64,000 nucleotides of DNA from Limnothrix sp. FACHB-406 (lineage in GTDB: Bacteria > Cyanobacteriota > Cyanobacteriia > CACIAM-69d), in contig NZ_JACJSP010000002.1 of the NCBI RefSeq assembly GCF_014698235.1, positions 248,001 to 312,000 on the forward strand, read 5' to 3'. Below are positions 17,208 to 25,102 of this stretch, one piece after another. Under the pieces are notes generated by a model. That model saw only the letters and a program-made list of their open reading frames with translations. It did no database searches and was not told the origin of the DNA. The position numbers and the translations under genes are program-made. The stretch's first letter is position 1. Each line of letters starts with the position of its first letter.

Positions 17208-18770
17208 CTAAACCGCGCTCTTGCCTTGCAGTTGGGCCGGCTCGATCGGCAGCTCAATCACAAATTCCGTGCCCTGGCAAGGTTCCGAGATGCAGCGCAA
17301 CCGCCCCCCGTGGCGTTCCGTCACAATTTTGTAGCTAATTGACATGCCCAGACCCGTGCCTCGATGGGCGGACTTTGTTGTGAAAAACGGCTCAAACATC
17401 TTCGATTGAATATCTCTGGGCATTCCGCACCCATTGTCACGAATCGAAATGCGCAGCCATCCAGAATTAATCAAAGCTGTTTCAATCCAAATTTTGGGTG
17501 ATTCTCGTTTTGTGCCCGATCGCGCCGGTAACTCACAAGCCTGATTATGGTCTTCCAGGGCATCGATCGCATTCGCTAAAATATTCATAAAAACCTGATT
17601 AATCTGTCCCCCATAACAAGAAATTGGTGGCACATTACCATAGTTTCTAATAATTTCAATGTTCGAGGAAACCTTAGCTTTGTTGAGTCGGCTCTTCAGA
17701 ATCATTAATGTATTATCAATACCTTCATGAATATCAAACCAATCCAGCGCACTAGCATCCAAGCGTGAAAATTGACGTAACCCCTCCACAATTTCACGAA
17801 TTCGCTGACTGCCAATCCGCATGGACTGAAGCACCTTTGGAAAATCATCCAAAGCAAAAGCAAGGTTTTCCAAGTCCAAACTAGCCAAAGCCACAGCACC
17901 ATCCAAAGAATGCTCAGTATCAATGGCTTGATCTTCAGTATTTGAGCCTAACGTGGCTTCACTCAACCAACTCCTGGATGAATTGGCATGGGATATCTCG
18001 TGCCATTCCCTTGCTCGGGGAGAGGCTTTTAATAAAATCTGACAAGCCGCTAGCAAATCTTGAGCATAATTGAGGCAGTGATCTAAGTTGCCATAAATGA
18101 AATGTAAAGGGTTATTGATTTCATGAACAATGCCTGAAATCATTTGCCCCAAAGTGGACATTTTTTCGGCTTGTACAAGTTGAATTTGTGTTTCTTTTAG
18201 CTCCTTCAGTTGTTGTTCAAGCTGGCGAGCTTGTTTTTCCGCCTTAAATCGCAAATGTTCCTGAATGGATAAAGCGTCTTTTAACTGCTCTTGACTAGCA
18301 ATCAACTGCTGATTGAGAGTCTCCACCTGCTTCACGGACATCTGAGTGGTTTGTTGCAAAAACACTAGATCCGGTGTTACGTCATGAAGCGGAAAATCTT
18401 TCAGTTGAATTCCTACATCTGTTAGTTTTTTAGCATCGATCGCGGATGGTGAGCACAGAAAAAGAAAGATTTCTGATTCCAGCAAATCCACCATCTGCCC
18501 CTTCAAAACCAAAGATAAATCTCGAGACTCCAGCAGAAAGAGGGATTGTCTTTTTTTAAGAAAGTCCTCAATGCTAATAGACATGCGAGGACGGTTGATC
18601 GAAAAATGATCTGCAAATGAGCGTCCCCTCAAGGGGTGGGGATAGATTCGATCGAGCGCTTGCCCCACCTGAACAATTTGCAGTTGATGATTGAGGGCCA
18701 AATGAAACGGAAAGAGCTGCACCAGCAACTCTGCTGAAAGGTGGAATGGGGGTAAGGGCAACTGATCCAT
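17208..18770 (-). CDS. H-NOX-associated (HNOBA) sensor histidine kinase
   Basis: Cytoplasmic sensor kinase of 520 aa. The N-terminal ~130 residues (FPFHLALNHQLQIVQVGQAL ... LVLKGQMVDLLESEIFLFLCSP) match the heme-NO-binding-associated (HNOBA) domain. A coiled coil follows (VETLNQQLIASQEQLKDAL), then the phospho-acceptor block GIVHEINNPLHFIYGNL and the ATPase block with IRDNGCGM, FEPFFTTK and GTGLGMSISYKI. No transmembrane segment is seen. The ATG at 18770 is 4 bp downstream of the H-NOX stop, so the two form an operon. The kinase is expected to be controlled by the H-NOX partner. No response regulator is adjacent. Confidence 0.9.
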   Translation of the reverse strand: MDQLPLPPFHLSAELLVQLFPFHLALNHQLQIVQVGQALDRIYPHPLRGRSFADHFSINRPRMSISIEDFLKKRQSLFLLESRDLSLVLKGQMVDLLESEIFLFLCSPSAIDAKKLTDVGIQLKDFPLHDVTPDLVFLQQTTQMSVKQVETLNQQLIASQEQLKDALSIQEHLRFKAEKQARQLEQQLKELKETQIQLVQAEKMSTLGQMISGIVHEINNPLHFIYGNLDHCLNYAQDLLAACQILLKASPRAREWHEISHANSSRSWLSEATLGSNTEDQAIDTEHSLDGAVALASLDLENLAFALDDFPKVLQSMRIGSQRIREIVEGLRQFSRLDASALDWFDIHEGIDNTLMILKSRLNKAKVSSNIEIIRNYGNVPPISCYGGQINQVFMNILANAIDALEDHNQACELPARSGTKRESPKIWIETALINSGWLRISIRDNGCGMPRDIQSKMFEPFFTTKSAHRGTGLGMSISYKIVTERHGGRLRCISEPCQGTEFVIELPIEPAQLQGKSAV

Positions 18771-18774
18771 AGCC

Positions 18775-19326
18775 CTAGTCAGTGGTGTAGTGGATGAGGA
18801 AGGTGTCGCATTCGTCACCCTGAGCGCGATCGGCAATTTGGGTAATTTCCACTTCCGTATCGAAGCGATCGCCCAGCCCTTCAATCAATCCTTCCACCAT
18901 CGGCCCCAGACCTTGGCGAGTCGATCGATAGTGTAATTCCACCGTGTGATGGCCCACCTGATCACAGTCAAAGGACGGGGGACGAAACGCGGGAAACTGC
19001 ACCCCTAGCCGCGTGTGCAAATCATCCAAATTGCCCAAAAAATCCACCAAGTTATCACCGCACATATTCATGATTTCTTGGTAGCCCGCTGTTTTGGTGT
19101 AACCCACCCAATAGTGGCCAAATTTGCGTAACAATTCCGTTGCAGAAATATCCAGAATAGTGGTCGCCGCTTGCACAATGTTGTGGGTGATGTCGTCAGG
19201 ATAGGACTTCATCACAAAGAAATGCTCCTCCGAAAGCTGAGCATGGGCCATGATGTCGTCCCAAATCTCCTGGCCATATTGCTCGCACATCATCATCCGC
19301 AAGGCGCTGTTAATTAAGCCATACAT
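18775..19326 (-). CDS. H-NOX heme-based gas sensor (heme NO-binding protein)
   Basis: Soluble 183-aa heme protein that binds NO (and possibly O2) and signals to the kinase encoded downstream. The start MYGLINSALRMMMCEQYG is typical, so I take the ATG at 19326 rather than a longer frame. Heme-site residues are visible: proximal His in NLDDLHTRLG (H104), the conserved prolines after it (RPPSFD), and the Y-x-S-x-R porphyrin-propionate motif in LHYRSTRQGL (Y133, S135, R137). Length matches stand-alone bacterial H-NOX proteins. Confidence 0.95.
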   Translation of the reverse strand: MYGLINSALRMMMCEQYGQEIWDDIMAHAQLSEEHFFVMKSYPDDITHNIVQAATTILDISATELLRKFGHYWVGYTKTAGYQEIMNMCGDNLVDFLGNLDDLHTRLGVQFPAFRPPSFDCDQVGHHTVELHYRSTRQGLGPMVEGLIEGLGDRFDTEVEITQIADRAQGDECDTFLIHYTTD

Positions 19327-19403
19327 AAAAATAAAGTGAAATCCTGATCTGACGGAGTAGGGAGTTTTGAGCACATGATCAGCAATTCTGCTTAATCACG
19401 TTC

Positions 19404-19434
19404 ATTATATAAAGACGGCAGTTTTGAGCGTCAA
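19404..19434 (-). promoter_or_regulatory. Candidate promoter of the H-NOX/kinase operon
   Basis: On the minus strand TTGACG (19429-19434) and a perfect TATAAT (19404-19409) are separated by 19 bp, about 78 bp upstream of the H-NOX start codon. Confidence 0.5.
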
Positions 19435-19886
19435 GGGATCTTTCTGGTTATCCGAATGGTGCTCAGGAATTTATGAGATTAACTTGGTTAAAATTAATGC
19501 CTACGGTCAAAATCAGTTACGGAAACTGACTAGCCAATCATGGTTGTTTTTGAGGACTTTCGTAAGAAATCAAACATGAATTAAAAATAAAGCTTAATTA
19601 TTTCCGTCAAAAAGTTTTGTGTCTGTGACATTGCGGCATTAGGTTGGCTTGGTACGGGAGGATTGGTAACGAAGTTTGGCGATCTGGATCCATTCCCAGT
19701 TGAGAAATCAATGATCTGGGCGATCGTGCGACACTGCATGACTCAATGATGAATTCTTTAATCGCTTCATGCTCTATTAGTGATTAAAGATGATGATGAT
19801 TCACTCAGTGGCGGAGGAGTTAGCTCAAGGTTCTGCGGCAGGGTCAGCAGTTCAAGCATGGAGCGCCAGATTTCTATCTCCGTCAT
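19435..19886. other. Intergenic region, no gene seen
   Basis: About 450 bp of AT-rich sequence between the H-NOX promoter and the 3' end of the small hypothetical gene. No RNA gene or supported ORF found. Confidence 0.5.
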
Positions 19887-20153
19887 CTAATCTGCATCCC
19901 AAATAATTGCCTCTTGAATTTGATTCATTTCATCGATCGTTTGATCAAAGCTGCCCACTTCGATGCCCTGATCGGCATTAATATCGGCCGCAGAAAGCGT
20001 TTGGCGTTTGACTTTGCCTTTTCGCCCTGGAACAGCAATTAAATCTAGTTGAGCAATATAGACCCTCATTTGTTCAGGAGTTAGCAGCTCTTCCGGTTGA
20101 TATCCCCATTGGTCTCGAATTTTTTGAAGATGGGGTTGGTTGCGATTGAGCAT
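19887..20153 (-). CDS. Small hypothetical protein (88 aa)
   Basis: Reads MLNRNQPHLQKIRDQWGYQPEE and continues as a polar, acidic protein with LIAVPGRKGKVKRQTLSAAD and a Glu/Asp-rich end. Family not recognised. The ATG at 20153 is preferred over an upstream start at 20180. It lies 42 bp downstream of recQ on the same strand and could be co-transcribed. Confidence 0.5.
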   Translation of the reverse strand: MLNRNQPHLQKIRDQWGYQPEELLTPEQMRVYIAQLDLIAVPGRKGKVKRQTLSAADINADQGIEVGSFDQTIDEMNQIQEAIIWDAD

Positions 20154-20194
20154 GATTAGATGATTAATTTCCTTAACCAAATAGAAAAAAACAG

Positions 20195-22441
20195 CTAATG
20201 GGCGAGTTCATTCGCAGTTTCGGCTTCCCAGGCGGCGCGGACAAGGCGGATGTCGGCATAGGTGTAGCGCTGTTGCAAGAACTCGTAGATTTCCGTGAGT
20301 CGTTGGGCCCCGCAATGGTCGATCGCCCGGACAATTTCTTGCTGGATGTCGGGAGCCACAAAATCATCGATGTCGATCGCGTAGCCTTTGCGGATCAGTT
20401 CTTCGATGTGGGTGACGATCGTGGTGGTACGCAGGTTGCGGGCTTCGGCGATGTCCGCCAGGCGTTGGCCCTGTTGGTAGAGTTCCCAGGTGCTGTAGAT
20501 GGTGGTGCTGACGGCGCGGCTGGTGCGATCGCTGATCCGCTGGTCGATCGCCTTGGCCGGTGAATCCAGGTTGAATTCCTGGCAAAACGCCCCGATCGCC
20601 GCCGTGAAGGTTTGGCCGTATTGCTCCAGTTTGCGGCGACCGACTCCGGGCACATCGGCGAACTGCGCCAAATCCAGGGGCCGCAACTTGGCCATGGCCC
20701 GCAGGCTGGCATCGGTGAAAACCACGTAGGGCGGCACGTTTTGCTCGTCGGCCAGTTGTTTGCGGAGTTGCCGCAGCCGATCGAACAGGGGTTGTTCTTC
20801 GGGGGCCAGGTCTTCGGTGTTGCTGGTGGGGCGATCGCGCCGTTGGGGGGGCACGGCGACCCAAACTTCTCGCTGTTTCCGCAACACTTCCCAACTGAGG
20901 GCGTTTAACCGCAAAACCCGATAGCCATCGGTGGTTTCATCGACCAAGCCTTCGTGCCGGAGCGATCGCGCCAGCAATTGCCACTGTTCCGCCGTTCGAT
21001 CCTTGCCAATGCCGTAGGTCGAGAGTTCCTGGTGGTTATTGCGCAAAATCTTTTCGCTTTTGGAGCCGCGCAACACGTCGATGATGTATTGCGTGCCGAA
21101 CCGCTCCCGCACCCGCGCCACGCAGGAGAGGAATTTCTGAGCCGGAATCGTCCAATCTTCCAGGGGTTTGGGGTCGCGGCAGTTGTCGCAGCCGTTGCAG
21201 TTGCCGGGAAAGGCTTCGCCAAAATAGCCCAGTTGGATTGTGCGGCGGCAGACGGTGCTTTCGGCATAGTCGATCGTCTGGCGCAGTTGCTGTTGGGCGA
21301 TCCGCTGTTCGTTGGGGTCGGGCTTTTGGCCGATCAAATATTCAATGCTGCGAATGTCGCCCGTGCCGAAGTAGAGGATGCAGCGGGCGGGGTCGCCATC
21401 GCGGCCGGCGCGGCCCGACTCTTGGTAATAGCCTTCCAGGTTGCGGGGCAGGTCGTAATGCACCACCAGCCGCACATCGGGTTTGTTGATGCCCATGCCA
21501 AAGGCGATCGTCGCCACCATCACCCGCACATCGTCGCGAATAAAGCGGGTTTGGTTGTCGGCGCGGCTCTCGTTGTCCATGCCCGCGTGGTAAGCGAGCG
21601 CTTCGATGCCGTCCATTTGTAGCTTGCGAGTCAGCTCGTCCACCCGTTTGCGACTGAAGCAATAGACGATCGCGGAGCCATCGGTGGTACGCAACAGCCG
21701 CAGCAGTTCGGGATAGGTGTTGCGATCCTTGGGCCGCACTTCGTAGTAGAGGTTGGGGCGGTTGAAGCTGGCGATGTGGATCCGTGGGTCGCGTAACTGC
21801 AACTGGTGCACGATGTCTTGACGGACGCGATCGGTGGCCGTGGCGGTCAGGGCCATGAACGGTACGTTGGGATAGCGATCGCGCAGGCTCCAGAGTTGCC
21901 GATATTCCGGGCGGAAGTCGTGGCCCCACTCGGAGACGCAATGGGCCTCATCGATCGCGAATTGGGCCAAGCCGATCGTCTGGTGGATTCGATCGATCAG
22001 GGGCAAAAATCCCTCGGTCATCAACCGTTCGGGCGCAACGTAGACCAATTTATAAACATTGTTCAGCAGTTCCAATTCGCGCGATCGCAACTCGGCCACG
22101 CCCAAACTGCTGTTCAGAAAGGTGGCGGAAATCCCGTTATCGCGCAGGGCGGCCACCTGGTCTTGCATCAGGGCAATTAGCGGCGACACCACCACGGTCA
22201 GGCCGGGTTGCAACAGGGCGGGCAGTTGAAAACACAGGGATTTGCCGCCGCCCGTGGGAATCACGACCAGTTGATCGCGCCCTGCCAGTGCCGCTTCCAC
22301 AATGTCCCGCTGGCCGGGCCGAAAGCTGCGATAGCCAAAGTACTGCTTGAGGGCCTGATCAAGGTTGGGATCGGTGACCCGATCGGGCGTTGTGGTGGGT
22401 TGCCCCGCCGTTTGGTTTGTTGTCTGACCAACCCCGATCAT
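20195..22441 (-). CDS. recQ: ATP-dependent DNA helicase RecQ
   Basis: 3'-5' superfamily 2 DNA helicase for recombination and replication repair. Motif 0 [14 protein letters not shown], Walker [22 protein letters not shown] box [20 protein letters not shown], motif III MALTATA, and motif [13 protein letters not shown] are present, followed by the RQC zinc site (CRRTI...CNGCDNC) and a C-terminal HRDC domain ([24 protein letters not shown]), for about 748 aa. The ATG at 22441 follows AAGGAA; a GTG at 22456 is an alternative. The protein is longer than E. coli RecQ owing to a tail after HRDC. Confidence 0.96.
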   Translation of the reverse strand: MIGVGQTTNQTAGQPTTTPDRVTDPNLDQALKQYFGYRSFRPGQRDIVEAALAGRDQLVVIPTGGGKSLCFQLPALLQPGLTVVVSPLIALMQDQVAALRDNGISATFLNSSLGVAELRSRELELLNNVYKLVYVAPERLMTEGFLPLIDRIHQTIGLAQFAIDEAHCVSEWGHDFRPEYRQLWSLRDRYPNVPFMALTATATDRVRQDIVHQLQLRDPRIHIASFNRPNLYYEVRPKDRNTYPELLRLLRTTDGSAIVYCFSRKRVDELTRKLQMDGIEALAYHAGMDNESRADNQTRFIRDDVRVMVATIAFGMGINKPDVRLVVHYDLPRNLEGYYQESGRAGRDGDPARCILYFGTGDIRSIEYLIGQKPDPNEQRIAQQQLRQTIDYAESTVCRRTIQLGYFGEAFPGNCNGCDNCRDPKPLEDWTIPAQKFLSCVARVRERFGTQYIIDVLRGSKSEKILRNNHQELSTYGIGKDRTAEQWQLLARSLRHEGLVDETTDGYRVLRLNALSWEVLRKQREVWVAVPPQRRDRPTSNTEDLAPEEQPLFDRLRQLRKQLADEQNVPPYVVFTDASLRAMAKLRPLDLAQFADVPGVGRRKLEQYGQTFTAAIGAFCQEFNLDSPAKAIDQRISDRTSRAVSTTIYSTWELYQQGQRLADIAEARNLRTTTIVTHIEELIRKGYAIDIDDFVAPDIQQEIVRAIDHCGAQRLTEIYEFLQQRYTYADIRLVRAAWEAETANELAH

Positions 22442-22625
22442 GTTCCTTGCCGCCACTCGCCGTGCAATTCCTTGCTGAATTTAGCCCAAAACGGCAGTCC
22501 ATACCGATCTCGCTGGGGATGGGCGATCGATCCGGAGCTGGGGTTCAAGTGCGACCTGCCATAAGCCAGAAAATATACCCAGCCAATGTCAAAATAATCA
22601 CCGATGGGCTGATCTACATCCGGTC

Positions 22626-23387
22626 ATGAACTCTTCCTTTGTGTGGCGGTGGCTTGTGCGACGATCCTGCACATCTGGGCTGCGGCCCGTTGATGATCCG
22701 GGTTCAGGATTGGCAACTGGCTCTGTGGTTGTGGGTACTATGGGTGAAGATTCGGGTTCTGGATCGGTTGCTGGCTCCGTGACTTTGGGTGATGGGCGAT
22801 CGGGCTATCAAACCCAGAAGGCTTCTCACTCAATTTCAGGCTGTTTGATTTCAAATCGCTTGACGGCGGGTGACTCAGCGGTGGGGTTTACGCTGCTGGA
22901 ATTGCTGATTGTGGCGGCGATGGTGGGCATCCTTAGCGCGATCGCCGCGCCCGTTTGGCTATCTTTTGCGGATAATCAACGCCTCAGCCAAGCCCAGGAT
23001 GCGGCCTTTCGGACGTTGCGAATTGCCCAAGCCCGGGCCCGCCAAAATCGCCGGGTTTGGGAATTGTGTTTGCGGGACACGGGCCGATCGGTCGAGTTGG
23101 CGGTGCAGCCCGCTCGGACAGGTTTTTGTGACAATGCCCGGTGGGAACCTCTGCTGGCGGAGGCCACGGGCACGATCGGTGTGGCGATCGATGTGGATAA
23201 CAGCACCCTGCGATCGCGCAGTGGCGTTTACCGAATGCAATTCCAAGGCAGCGGCTGGGTGAATGGGCAACTGGGCCGCATCACCTTTCAACTGCGCGAT
23301 CGGGTGGATAGCCGCCGGAGTTGCGTGTTTGTGTCAACCCTCTTGGGCGCGTTGCGGGGCGATCGCGATCGGGCCTGCTTGCGCTAA
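22626..23387 (+). CDS. Type IV pilin-like / GspH-type pseudopilin
   Basis: Carries the class III (prepilin) signal AVGFTLLELLIVAAMVGILSAIAAP: cleavage would fall after Gly (codon at 22884), leaving Phe+1 and Glu+5 and a hydrophobic helix. The remaining ~165 residues fit a GspH/FimT-like minor pilin with paired cysteines. The ATG at 22626 gives an 86-residue leader, much longer than the usual 6-25; TTG codons at 22845 or 22860 would give normal leaders of about 13 or 8 residues, so the true start may be there. Function: minor pilin or competence pseudopilin in the cell envelope. Confidence 0.8.
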   Translation: MNSSFVWRWLVRRSCTSGLRPVDDPGSGLATGSVVVGTMGEDSGSGSVAGSVTLGDGRSGYQTQKASHSISGCLISNRLTAGDSAVGFTLLELLIVAAMVGILSAIAAPVWLSFADNQRLSQAQDAAFRTLRIAQARARQNRRVWELCLRDTGRSVELAVQPARTGFCDNARWEPLLAEATGTIGVAIDVDNSTLRSRSGVYRMQFQGSGWVNGQLGRITFQLRDRVDSRRSCVFVSTLLGALRGDRDRACLR

Positions 23388-23578
23388 CTCGCGGGTGGTT
23401 GGCTCGCTGGTTTGCGGGCTTCTTTCTGACCAGTACTTTGACATGGAAATAGTGAGTTGGTGAAAATCTTGCAATGCAAGCGATCATTTGTCGCAAGCCA
23501 TCATAATTACAGACATTGTTAACCTTGGCGGATAAGTGATTTTGGCACAAAAATTATCTCATAAGCACTGCCAATTTT

Positions 23579-24394
23579 CTATCTTAGTGATGGTGAACCA
23601 ATCTCTGCACTATTACTAATAGTCGGGTCTCTCATCATGATTTGAAAAAACTCAATAGCTCTTTTTTGGCTCCTGAAAGAAGCAACCTGGATAGCCTGCC
23701 GATTAACTGACTTCCTGATCTTCAAATATGCATCTCTACAGTAATTATTTTTGAGATAGCTAAGGGTATTACTATCAGTTCGATTGACAAAAACTGGATA
23801 GAAGTTCTGAAGTCCGCGAGGATTGGAATCGCCACACTCTGATTTTGGAAAACTCCAACCTGGATAGTTTTGAGCGGTATTGTTCTGAGGCTGGGTAGAT
23901 CTTTGGGGTTGGGTCGCCTCAGTTTTGGGCTGTTGATTAGACTGAGAAGCATATATACCGAAGGCGATCCCTATAAGAAGAAGAAGCAAGGCGAAACAGC
24001 CACAGCTAGACAAGGAAAAATTATCTGTAGAGGAGGAGCGTGGAGAACTGAAAGACTCTGGAGATCTAGTAGGTGGCGTGCCTCGAAAATTAGGTTCTGT
24101 AGTGCTAGGCAGTCTTGGAATATTAACATTACTAGAAGACCCTAGAGATCTAGTGGCGGAAGCACCTTGGGAAGCTGGAGATCTAGGTTGTGTGGGTCTT
24201 GGAATTTGGACTGGAGGTGATCTTCTCGCTACTGCTTCTACAAGAGAAGTGTCACCGCACCAGCATTTCCTATAATGTCGCCACGCACTAAGCGTAAGGA
24301 TTTTTCCACAGCTAGGGCATTTCATGCCATGCTCGTTGACCCTGAAGGTATGGTTAGTGTAGGGGCAACGAATACCTGGTTCAAAACTTTCCAT
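23579..24394 (-). CDS. Membrane protein with N-terminal RING-like zinc module and C-terminal SPOR-like domain (E3 candidate)
   Basis: Last gene of the ubiquitin-like island, 271 aa. Residues 10-46 hold clustered metal ligands (C10, H15/H22, C26-x2-C29, H40, C44, C46) in GMKCPSCGKI...RHYRKCWCGD, resembling prokaryotic RING-finger/treble-clef modules, though a plain zinc ribbon is possible. A Ser/Pro-rich linker leads to one membrane helix (about 131-148, FALLLLLIGIAFGIYA). The C-terminal ~90 residues (CGDSNPRG...NNYCRDAYLKIRK...IQVASFRSQKRAIEFF) resemble the SPOR-like domain at the end of many cyanobacterial envelope proteins. Probable topology: zinc module in the cytoplasm, SPOR-like part outside. 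The ATG at 24394 is preferred to a TTG at 24415. Confidence 0.65.
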   Translation of the reverse strand: MESFEPGIRCPYTNHTFRVNEHGMKCPSCGKILTLSAWRHYRKCWCGDTSLVEAVARRSPPVQIPRPTQPRSPASQGASATRSLGSSSNVNIPRLPSTTEPNFRGTPPTRSPESFSSPRSSSTDNFSLSSCGCFALLLLLIGIAFGIYASQSNQQPKTEATQPQRSTQPQNNTAQNYPGWSFPKSECGDSNPRGLQNFYPVFVNRTDSNTLSYLKNNYCRDAYLKIRKSVNRQAIQVASFRSQKRAIEFFQIMMRDPTISNSAEIGSPSLR

Positions 24395-24429
24395 TATTTC
24401 TATTTCTACTAACAAGAAATCTCACGACT

Positions 24430-25080
24430 TTACTTTCTAGTTTCCCTGCTGCCTTTACGCTTTCTTTGAGTAGAGCGTGCCTGGGTACTACCAGATGAAG
24501 TTACATTGCTGGCATCATTTCTCCAAACTAGCTGCGATCGCGACTCCGTGCTTAACTCTGAATTGTCTCTCCATACCAGATTTTGGGTTAAGGATTGTTG
24601 GTATTGATTCACTAATCGATTCATTCTTTCGTCGCCGTTGGGATCGTAGCTGGAAACTCGTATACCGTGATTGTTACCAGCGTAACCAGAGCTGCCATAT
24701 GCTTGATTCGCTCGATAGGCAGCTATGCTCTTGATTTGACTCTCTGTCAGGCAAGTATTTTCTTCATTGTTAGATATTCCTAGTGCACGACTTTCTTGAT
24801 CCGTTAATCTCAGACTTCCATTTTGGTTACGGTCTCTTAAGTCTGCTAAGAAAGCATCACGTCCAATCGTATGATCACTGCCCACTCTTCCTTGAAAGTA
24901 CCAACACCCGTCCTTTTGCCAATAGTGATCGTGGGAGATTACACTGCCTCTATCGAGGCTGTCTCTATCCCCAGAGCATAGAATTTCCCAGGCACCATCA
25001 GGCTGGCGTTTGAACTTGTACCATAGCCCCGTTGATTGATCTAGTTGAATTGCTTGTCCCCAATGACCATTATTAGACAT
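24430..25080 (-). CDS. Uncharacterised protein with EF-hand-like loop and two LxWR motifs
   Basis: 216 aa, sixth gene of the ubiquitin-like island; family not recognised. The N-terminal half is Trp/Tyr/Gly-rich and probably beta (TGLWYKFKRQPDGAWEIL, YWQKDGCWYFQGRVGSD). An EF-hand-like loop DRNQNGSLRLTDQE spans residues 83-96 (D83, N85, N87, G88, L90, D94). The disordered C-terminal part contains NLVWRD (167-172) and QLVWRN (183-188) and ends in a basic tail (RKRKGSRETRK). The ATG at 25080 follows GGGGGA and lies 22 bp after the ATPase stop. It could be a substrate or adaptor of the conjugation system. Confidence 0.6.
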   Translation of the reverse strand: MSNNGHWGQAIQLDQSTGLWYKFKRQPDGAWEILCSGDRDSLDRGSVISHDHYWQKDGCWYFQGRVGSDHTIGRDAFLADLRDRNQNGSLRLTDQESRALGISNNEENTCLTESQIKSIAAYRANQAYGSSGYAGNNHGIRVSSYDPNGDERMNRLVNQYQQSLTQNLVWRDNSELSTESRSQLVWRNDASNVTSSGSTQARSTQRKRKGSRETRK

Positions 25081-25102
25081 CGTTATTCCCCCATAAATCA
25101 AG

